Part shown: positions 56,718 through 64,000 of the stretch, piece by piece
How the letters are laid out: the number at the start of each line of letters is the position of its first letter
Numbering within the stretch: position 1 is the stretch's first letter
Origin: Conus ventricosus
Taxonomy: Eukaryota > Mollusca > Gastropoda > Neogastropoda > Conidae
Direction of reading: 5' to 3'
Length of the DNA: 64,000 bases
Assembly: GCA_018398815.1 (NCBI GenBank)
Contig: CM031596.1
Location: 65,618,607 to 65,682,606 of the forward strand
Translations under genes and position numbers: made by a program
The notes under the pieces: generated by a model
What the model was told of the DNA's origin: nothing
What the model saw: the letters and a program-made list of their open reading frames with translations, nothing else
Database searches by the model: none

Positions 56718-57030
56718 TTGAAAATTCCTTGAGGGAGCTGAGCTTTTTTTCCCCCTTTTCACCCTTTATAGTTTTTTCCGGGTTTCAAGGAATTCAACAA
56801 TCCCACATACCAAAAAAAAACTGAACTGTCCCCTTTTGGGGATGCTGAGCTTTTTTTCCCCCTGTGCACCTCGATAGTATTTTTTGGTTACATGTAATTC
56901 AACAATCCTACATCACCAACAAAAACATGAACTGTCCTTGAGGTATGCTGAGCTTTTTTCCCCCTGTGCACCTTGATAGTATTTTTCGGTTACATGTAAT
57001 TCAACAATCCTACATCACCAACAAAAACAT
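56718..57030 (+). repeat. Three tandem units of about 105 bp
   Basis: Each unit has GCTGAGCTTTTTTCCCCCTGTGCACC..GATAGTATTTTT.GGTTACATGTAATTCAACAATCCTACATCACCAACAAAAAC. Starts lie near 56738, 56845 and 56948. The first unit shows the error pattern and the third is clean, so base quality recovers across this repeat. Confidence 0.85.
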
Positions 57031-57278
57031 TCACCTAGTCAAGTCAAATACAAGGATTGTGTAACAATACGATTTTAGTTTGTGAACTAAGTTTGCCCCA
57101 CTAAGGTCCGCCTTCAAAAAGCTCACCATGTTCTTGCTCATTTAAGTCCTTTGAACCGTTTTCTTTTCTCCCCTGCCCCCTACCTTCAATGCCCCCTAAA
57201 GCACTCTGTCCTGTCCTTATATGAGGCTGGTAACTCCCTCTCACACACATTACAACTCTTGAACATTACACAAGATAC

Positions 57279-57382
57279 CTGAGGATGAGAAAAGAGATGC
57301 CGCCAGGTCTGGAATCCATGAGATAGTTGATGAAACGCCGAACTCTGTCTGACGTGGGATTATCCAGCTCTGGAAGATCCAC
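57279..57382 (-). CDS. Sec24: Sec24 penultimate recognised exon (gelsolin-like domain end)
   Basis: Encodes VDLPELDNPTSDRVRRFINY then LMDSRPGGISFLIL. This is the segment after the gelsolin-like domain, where PELD and DSRP are conserved in Sec24 A/B. The acceptor is TTGTTGGCAG (to 57383) and the donor is AG|GTATCTTG (57278). The exon has 34 codons plus two bases. It follows exon 59622-59819 in phase. Confidence 0.9.
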
Positions 57383-57839
57383 CTGCCAACAAGATGATAT
57401 CCCTTGGAAGTGGACTTTCACCTTCTCTTCATCAATGAAATCTCCGTCGAAATGGTGTGAATCATTCATGTTTTGAATGGGCATGTGAAAAGCCAATCAC
57501 TGGAATATAGGATGAAACCCTTGATTTTAAAGAACAAATCCATTTTGTACTCAATATGGCACTTCACTAATATAAAGACCCACTGGTTTCTTGTATTCAA
57601 AAGAGCAGTTTGTATGCCTGGGTACACTACAAATATAAATGTGATTGTACCTCAGCACAAACATGGTGTGGAGTGTAAGCTGGCCTTAAGTGCACACTTG
57701 GCGATCCATACTTTGAAGTGAGTAGACACAGACCCTGACCACGACTGTATGTTGCCTGCACATGTTAACCCATCACAGCTGGGTACCAGAACTAATTTAA
57801 GCCTGTACTGAGTGCTTCACAGTATCAGAAGCTTTAGCC

Positions 57840-57936
57840 AAAGTCTGAAGTGATGTCACACACACCCCTATGGCGTTGACAACACCTACGGAGCTGCCAA
57901 CACCGTAGGGGTGTGTCTGACATCACTTCAGACTTT
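57840..57936. repeat. Foldback (MITE-like) palindrome
   Basis: Arms 57840-57873 and 57903-57936 (34 nt) are complementary except at two positions, with a 29-nt loop. It lies in a Sec24 intron. No flanking target duplication was identified. Confidence 0.8.
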
Positions 57937-58677
57937 ATGGGCCGTGTGAGCAGACTGCAAGAAGTTGTGAGTTGGCTTTCCTGCACCGATTCAAGATTTT
58001 CATAATGAAAGTATGCAATCACAGTGGTCAGTTAAAAACATCAACACACAGATACATGCACAGCAAACTACATTCACTGTAACATTTTCATATAAAGTTT
58101 GGTATTAAATAGGACTTACTGGGGCTTTCATTTCATTTCATTTTGTTTTATTTTTTGTCAAGTAGTTAAAAAAAAGTAATCCAGTTGGTAGCTACACATG
58201 CTACATACAAAACAAATGTATTACTTACTGAGTTAATTTCTCTATTTCTTTCACCTATCCCTTTCCCTGTCTTCTCTCTATCCTCATCAGATCACTACAT
58301 TTTCCTAAAATGGGCAACAAGATGGAAGCACAGCTGATGATTAACATGAAGGTTAAAATCAGACTGACATCAAACAACATAAAACGGAAAAAAAAAAACC
58401 CACAAACAAAACAAAAACAACTGAAATCAGCAGAGACAATACATGATATTTTTTCTAACACTCACCGTCAGTGTCCTCTCTGGTGTGCTGGGTGCAGTTG
58501 CACTACCACGGCCACAATACTTATGGAGGATGTGAATGGTACATTGGTGTGGATGGAAATGGGGCTGATAGGACTGCAATGGGGAGGTAGGAAAGGGGGA
58601 GGTGGATCCAGTAATGGTGAGGAGGGGAGGGGGAGGGATCAGGAGCTTGTACACAGGTAGAAAGGAAGACAGACCAG

Positions 58678-59050
58678 ACCAGCCGCCGTAGCGAAGTGGT
58701 TAGCGTCGCGGACTCCCAGTTGGGAGGTTGTGGGTTCAATTCCCATCAGAGTCATGTGGGATTATTTCTGCTCCGACCGGCTCCTACCCAGAGTTGAGTT
58801 TGCTACGGGCTCAGTTGGGAAGACTGGGACCACACAGTCGAGTTTCTTCCACTTAATGGATGCGTCTCTGAGAGTGTTGCTCAAATTTCCTGAACAACAT
58901 TGCAGGTGTCTGTATCTCTCGGGCCTGGTTGACGCCGGGATATGTTATGAAAGGAAGCAAAGAGTACAGCCCTGTTATGCAATCTCAGACTGGAATGGAA
59001 ATCTGTAGCATCATCTTAATCATCCTCATTCTCATCAATCAGCATATTAA
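58678..59050 (+). mobile_element. tRNA-derived SINE
   Basis: The head has an A box (TAGCGAAGTGGTTAGCG, 58689-58705) and a B box (GGGTTCAATTCCC, 58731-58743) at normal tRNA spacing. A body of about 300 bp follows, ending in ATCATCTTAATCATCC-type short repeats and AAAAAA. Inserted in a Sec24 intron. The family name was not determined. Confidence 0.7.
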
Positions 59051-59054
59051 AAAA

Positions 59055-59545
59055 AGTCTCAAATTCTATGGTCCTTCAAGCCCTGCTCTCATGGCAACCT
59101 CAGTTTCGATGTCCTCTACACGTATGTGGCCTTGGTTTAGTTCCGTCGGGGTCACCGCTATCGGAGAGTCCATAGGGGCTGTCGTTGGACAGAAGTGATG
59201 GTGCCCTCTCGGAAGGAGAGTTCACTCATGCCGGCTCCATGACTAAGCAATTATGGTCATCAGTAGGGGGCTTAGTAGGTGATGTCCTGCGTATGTTGGA
59301 TCAGAACAGGCGCCACTGAACACCACCAAAGTGACTCGGTAGCAGTGCAGTGTCTCCTCTGGTGGGTTGCCTCTTGACGACTTGACACTGACTGCTCCCT
59401 GTGGATTACCGGTGCCGGGGCTGCGGTGGGACTGACCGGGCTGTGGCTGTGGACGGGGTGTTGGGATGAGCGGTGTGGGTGCAATGCCAGAGGTGGCACA
59501 GAAGATGGTACAGCACACAAAAAAAAAAAAAAAAAAAAAAAAAAG
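59055..59545 (+). mobile_element. Probable interspersed repeat ending in poly(A)
   Basis: A stretch with GACTAAGCAATTATGGTCATCAG and GTCCTGCGTATGTTGG-like blocks, ending in a run of about 25 A (59520-59544) typical of retroposon tails. I associate these blocks with molluscan repeats, but no comparison could be made. Confidence 0.45.
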
Positions 59546-59621
59546 GAAAGACAGGCAAAGATATCATGGCATAAAGAGAGAAGAAAGAAAGCGGGGAAGG
59601 AGGCGACGCCAGCTCACTGAC

Positions 59622-59819
59622 CATTCCTTCAGGTATGGTTATGAAGTTGGGCACGTCCAGCACCTCCTGACAGAAGGAGTCCGACACAGAGCTGCCGACC
59701 AGCATGTAGACGTTCTCCCCCTGGTCCATGACGTACACCCCATGACAATCAAGGTTGGCCGAGGACAGCTGCAGCCTTGGGGCCTTGGGGATCTTCTCCT
59801 CATTGTGTTCTATCACATC
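59622..59819 (-). CDS. Sec24: Sec24 exon, gelsolin-like domain
   Basis: Exactly 66 codons: DVIEHNEEKIPKAPRLQLSS, then the gelsolin-like core ANLDCHGVYVMDQGENVYML and VGSSVSDSFCQEVL, ending IPEGM. The acceptor is GCTGACTTACAG (59820-59831) and the donor ATG|GTCAGTG (59621). The V-x-V-G core is the hallmark of the Sec23/Sec24 C-terminal domain. Sec24 selects cargo in COPII vesicles leaving the ER, in complex with Sec23. Confidence 0.93.
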
Positions 59820-59928
59820 CTGTAAGTCAGCATAAGGATGTCGTATCTTGAGATTTTGTCTGTCAGTGAACATCCCTTTTGATAAAAAGGCTTTTCTGTC
59901 CGTGTATATCTTCCTATTTGTTAGAGGC

Positions 59929-59929
<1 letters not shown>

Positions 59930-59984
<55 letters not shown>

Positions 59985-60113
59985 CGCTGTGCGTTTCATG
60001 TTTGCGTGCATCTGTGAGAGAGAGTGATGCAACTGTGTGTATATGTGCGTGTGTGCCATGTTTGTGTATGTAAGATAGTGTGTGTGTGTGTGTGTGCGTG
60101 TGTGTATTTGTGC

Positions 60114-60184
<71 letters not shown>

Positions 60185-60215
60185 TCTGTGTGTGTGTGTG
60201 TGTGCTTGCATGCCT
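59930..60215 (+). repeat. Long (GT)n microsatellite block
   Basis: Two pure GT tracts (59932-59983 and 60115-60183) are separated by interrupted GT sequence. Degenerate GT-rich DNA goes on to about 60560. Frames of His-Thr or Cys-Val here are artefacts. Confidence 0.92.
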
Positions 60216-60837
60216 TCACGTGGGTTTGGTATGAGCATGCAAGCACGCATAGGTGCATACAAACGCGCATTTGTATGTATGTGAATGGGGAGCATACATA
60301 ACTCTCTGTGTGTGTATGTGGGATGGGGGGGGGAGGAGGGGGGCACTCATATTGTGCGTAACAGAGTATAACAGTGTGCGTGCATTTGTGTGCACACAAG
60401 TGCATGTGTTTGTGGGTGTTAACATAGATGCATGGTCATTTGTATGCTGTGTGTGTGTGCGTGTCTGTGCATGCGCACACGTGTTTGCGTTCTTGAGTGC
60501 GTGAATGTCTGTGTGTGTATGTGAATGTTGGAGCATCTGTGTGTGGAAGCATGTGTATCTGTGTGTGGATTTTGCAAACACAATGTGTAGCGTGTAGTGG
60601 TGCTGTGTTTGGTGTTTTTTTTTTCACTGAGCATATACACTTAAAAATCAGACATACCTGTCATAGGAATTCAGCAGATAAGGAGACTGCAATTGTGTGA
60701 GCAAGTGTGCATGCATGTATATGCACAAGTACATGTTTATCATGTATACAGTCTTCCAATGGCTGAGCAAGTTTTTCTAATAGTAAACCATAAACTAAGC
60801 AGGCTGACACACACAGACACACATTCACTGCACCCAC

Positions 60838-60974
60838 CTCATCGTTGAGAGCATGCACAGGATACAGGTGTGCGTAGTAGGTCATCAGCAGGTAATTGAC
60901 GGGCATGGTTTTTGCCACAAGGTGAGCATACACCCGGTCATCAAGTTTTATGTTGGTGATAATCTGAAGGCAAT
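60838..60974 (-). CDS. Sec24: Sec24 exon, helical domain
   Basis: Encodes CLQIITNIKLDDRVYAHLVA then KTMPVNYLLMTYYAHLYPVH and ALNDE. LDDRV and the YP..H segment are conserved in the Sec24 helical domain. The acceptor is TTTTTGCAG and the donor GAG|GTGGGTG. It starts with two bases completing a codon, which fits the previous exon if that one ends at 62214. Confidence 0.9.
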
Positions 60975-62213
60975 CTGCAAAAATAACACACAGATTTGAA
61001 AAAAAAAAGAAAAGAAAACTAAAAGATGCTTACAAAAAGTCAGACAAAAATTATTGTGTTTGTATGTATGTATGTCCATAGCTGTCAACTTTCTCCAGTC
61101 AAAATTTAACAGCCAAAACTGTAGAATCAAATCTGATATGTAACTGAAAGTATGATCAGGCCAAACTCTTGAACAGATTGATGCTGGATTGGGCTGGCTC
61201 ACAAAGGAAACATAGTTTTCACTGCATGTAGTTGTTGGCATTCAATATCATCGTGACAAGATACTGACAGCCATCACCATTCACTCTCTCCCTAAAACAC
61301 ACACACACCCATACAGCTTCATTACCATTACCTTTTCTACATCATTTGTTTCCACCCCTCACCTCTGCCCCTTATCTATCACTCTTTCCCTGTCTGTACG
61401 GCTGAGTTTGTTCCATGCCAACACAATGATAAGACATGAATCTGATGGCAACAATCAAGAGGATTTTTACGTAACTATTGTGCAGCTTAAGACAAGTTGA
61501 CGCCACCCTCCTCTCCTTCCCCACTCAGTCTTGTTTCACAGACAAGATTGCCACAATGCTCTCCTCTCTGTCTCAAAAGTTTGTTACATGATTCCTGGGA
61601 AATGGTGGTTTGTTTTGTTGCTCAGTGTGTCATAATCGTTCTAGCTCTTATCAACTTCACCAAGTCAGCTCATTTCAAATAATGATCGCTCAATCCCAAT
61701 TTGAAAAAAAACATTTGAAATTTAGGATTCTGTTCCCAAATTTGGGATATGAGGAATTAGTTTCAAAATACAAAAAGTTAAAAACATTGACGGGACTGGC
61801 AGCAACAGGGTATTTCACAAGGTCACTGAATCAAGACGCCAAATATGTTCCACAAACAAGACTTTTTCTCTTTTGTTATACCTGGGTGCAGAAAAAGAAA
61901 TGAATTATGTAAGTCTGCTTCAGTAATTGCATGCTGACAGATAAACAAGCATACAGACATGTCTTTGCAAGCCATATAACTGCTAAGCCAAGACACCTCA
62001 ATAAGTGTGGTCCTGGAGGCAAACAGGGAAAGAGAGAAGTGAGATAATACAACAAAAGATATGGTGAAAAACTATTAATCAGTATTTTTTTTACAGAATA
62101 CTGCCAACAGATCTTCTGGCACACACCGAACAAACACAAACACGGATGCACACACAAAACCAAGTATGCATGCTGTACAGACTGAACCACATACATGGCA
62201 TGACAACTCACAC

Positions 62214-62390
62214 TCTTGAGCATGGACAACGTGAAGAGAGGAAACAGACGAAGAGATGACGGAGCCACCAGAGCTCCGCCACGCTGGGACGACCGGATCT
62301 GTGCAGCATACGTGTTCAGCATGTCTTGACAGGCGTTCATCAGGGCCTCCCGGGCATCCTCCAGTGAGGAACTGACTGTGCGATCCGCAG
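62214..62390 (-). CDS. Sec24: Sec24 exon, helical domain
   Basis: Encodes AADRTVSSSLEDAREALMNA, CQDMLNTYAAQIRSSQ and GGALVAPSSLRLFPLFTLSM-LK, conserved in Sec24. The acceptor GGTGGCAG is in phase with the previous exon. Two overlapping donors are possible (GTGTGAGT at 62213 or GTGAGT at 62211). Only the first keeps the frame into 60838-60974. Confidence 0.92.
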
Positions 62391-62404
62391 CTGCCACCCA
62401 AGTT

Positions 62405-62735
62405 TGATGATGATTATTTGCACAGGCAAAACAGTTTTTCGTCAGCTTGCTTTTAATTCACCAACATCAAAAGTACAGGATTGAGTCGCAAAGTGAGGCG
62501 ATTGCTGGCGGAAATCTAAACAAATTTGAAGAATTATTGATAAAGCTCCGCCCAAAAAACTTGACAATTAAGATTCGTTTGTCAACGTTTTTCGGCAGAG
62601 CTTTATCAATTTTTTTTTTTTTTTAAAAGTACGGGAGACAAATGACGATTATTTCAACAGGCAAAATGGTTTTCATCAATTGGCTTTGAATATCTCAACA
62701 TAAAAAAAAACACAGGAGATAAAGTGCAAGGTGAA
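62405..62735. repeat. Diverged direct repeats flanking a foldback
   Basis: Two copies of an 85-90 bp sequence (GATTATTT..ACAGGCAAAA..GTTTT.., from about 62408 and 62646) flank a foldback. Its arms, 62536-62566 and 62580-62610 (31 nt, four mismatches), contain ATTGATAAAGCTC. Intronic. Confidence 0.75.
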
Positions 62736-62864
62736 AACAGCAATGTCACGTACACCTGGAAATGAATTACTCGTTCCAATGCCAAATTTTTTCGAAGATT
62801 AGGAATAGATTTATCATGGTAAAGTGGAAGAAAGGCAAACGGATGGGATGTGGCACATAACAAA

Positions 62865-63055
62865 GAGAGAGAGAGAGAGAGAATGAGAGAGAGAGAGAGA
62901 GTCAGAGACAGACAAACGGACAGAGAGACAAACACAGAACAAGACACAGAGAGAGACAGACAGACAGACAGATTGAGAGAGAAAGAGACACAGAGTGTAT
63001 GACACACTCAAACATGTGGACAGAGAGAGACAAGAGAGAGAGAAACTAAGGAGAC
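62865..63055 (+). repeat. (GA)n-rich microsatellite
   Basis: GAGA and GACA repeats with interruptions. The Ser-Leu-rich minus-strand frames across it are artefacts. Confidence 0.9.
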
Positions 63056-63097
63056 AGAAGGGGTGACTCAGTCCTATGAACTGTGACAGACACTGAC

Positions 63098-63208
63098 CCA
63101 TTTTGGCTAGCAGCGCCGCGATGGCCTGCTGATCTGCCCCAGCAAAGACGTCACTCAGCTGGTTGGTGGTAGGGACACACAGAGTGTGAACCCTGATTCG
63201 ACGTTCCC
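63098..63208 (-). CDS. Sec24: Sec24 exon, beta-sandwich to helical domain
   Basis: Encodes [20 protein letters not shown] then [16 protein letters not shown]. The RRIRVHTL string is the signature of the end of the Sec23/24 beta-sandwich domain, and the ADQQAIA helix starts the helical domain. The acceptor is GGTTGGCAG and the donor ATGG|GTCAGTG. Matching phases join it to 62214-62390. More upstream exons (trunk, zinc finger) must lie beyond 64000. Confidence 0.93.
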
Positions 63209-64000
63209 CTGCCAACCGATAGTTTCATGTCCATTTCAAGGAATCACATACATTCATTTTATTCCCACATATAAAAATATGTAACTGTGTTCATGAAATA
63301 AAGCATGTATGCACATACACAGGTATACTGAATTCTCATCCAACTTCTTTGTGTATTTTCAACAGAGCCATGCCTTCTTCTAAAAAAAGAAAAGAAACAA
63401 AAAAGAAAGAAAAAAACTTTTGCCAAAGGCACTGCAACTTTCAAGTGTCTTACAGAAACGTCTGCTGGATGTCATATTTGCACTCCTGCAACACTCCAGA
63501 TGTGCACCTGGAGAAGTAAAGCCTAGCTACATAAGTCACTATGTCAGCCACCAAACTCTCAAATCAGGACAGCAGTGCTACCACAAACACAAAAATTGCT
63601 ATTTCGATCACACAAAAATCATAGTTTTGAATGTACAGCTGTAGTCCTGTAGCTTCATACATGTTATCATAGAAGCTTTAGAAAAATTGTGGACTGGGCA
63701 AAGGTTGGTCTGTTCACGAGGACAAGAAAACTGATTAAGCTTTATGCATTTCTTTTGATGAAAATTTAAAGAATTTTTCAAGCTAACCCTCTTCAAATCC
63801 CAATGAGTTCCAAGGCTCTTCAATGACTGCATGAACCCTTCATCTCCAATTCATTTAAGACCTACATCTGGGTCCAACTTCAAAAAGAAGTTGACAAAGT
63901 AAAGCTCCTGAAACAAGAATTCAATATGGACTGTTATCAAAACCATCCACTCACAATCCCTATAAACTCACAACGCACTGGGGCTCACAAATCCATGTGC
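63209..64000. other. Sec24 intron, nothing else seen
   Basis: Purine-rich and A/T-rich sequence with no recognisable exon. The preceding Sec24 exon is not in the window. Confidence 0.6.

Noticed and set aside
58678..58750. Functional tRNA gene
   Set aside because: A and B boxes are present, but there is no complementary acceptor stem and a long SINE-like body follows.
59877..60640. His-Thr-rich and Cys-Val-rich proteins across GT repeats
   Set aside because: Direct translations of dinucleotide repeats in all frames; no coding signal. The same holds for 2508-2819, 22719-23186 and 45287-45535.
62654..63215. Ser/Leu/Cys-rich signal-peptide-like frames on the minus strand
   Set aside because: Translation of GA/CA repeats; only the Sec24 exon at 63098-63208 within this stretch is real.

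Overview
This is eukaryotic, metazoan DNA, most likely from a marine invertebrate such as a mollusc. Evidence: exons of a Sec24 (COPII coat) gene with GT-AG introns, long (GT)n and (GA)n microsatellites, tRNA-derived SINE-like repeats, and remnants of LINE and Penelope retroelements. The species cannot be fixed from sequence alone.

The window is two assembly pieces joined by exactly 1000 Ns (30058-31057). Piece A is 1-30057 and piece B is 31058-64000. B begins at the equivalent of A position about 8946 and repeats the rest of A in the same order up to 52865, the equivalent of A's last base. The apparent 21-kb tandem duplication is therefore most likely an unmerged overlap. About 38.5-57 kb of B is full of stretched homopolymers and looks unpolished.

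Main content: a Polinton/Maverick-like, virus-like element of about 15.6 kb, complete from end to end at 2880-18461, with a left-truncated copy at 31058-40706. Gene order in A: packaging ATPase, gene X and gene Y (minus); gene W (plus); coiled-coil/membrane gene Z (minus); capsid-like protein, membrane protein V and family-B DNA polymerase (plus); retrovirus-type integrase and small membrane proteins U and T (minus); small genes P1, P2, P3, P4 (plus). A 2.4-kb right arm follows, with repeats and a possible spliced accessory gene. No maturation protease was recognised. Each terminus is a roughly 90-bp hairpin palindrome inside a 180-190 bp terminal inverted repeat. The left and right stems differ in sequence but each remains self-complementary.

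Left of the element lies a dead LINE (1-2360). Right of it, after CT/TA microsatellites, lies a broken Penelope-like element on the minus strand (18530-20430). Then comes about 9 kb of gene-poor DNA with minisatellites, followed by the last Sec24 exon (29190-29305, minus). The upstream Sec24 exons are in the accurate part of B (57279-63208). Between the last and penultimate Sec24 exons there is a further unidentified minus-strand coding region (52848 to about 55450, with its stop codon at 30040-30042 in A).

How the element would work, by family knowledge: integrase inserts it, the protein-primed polymerase copies it from the ends, and ATPase plus capsid-like proteins would package it. Most genes show frameshifts. 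Several differ between A and B, so at least some are sequencing errors and the element may be more intact than it looks.
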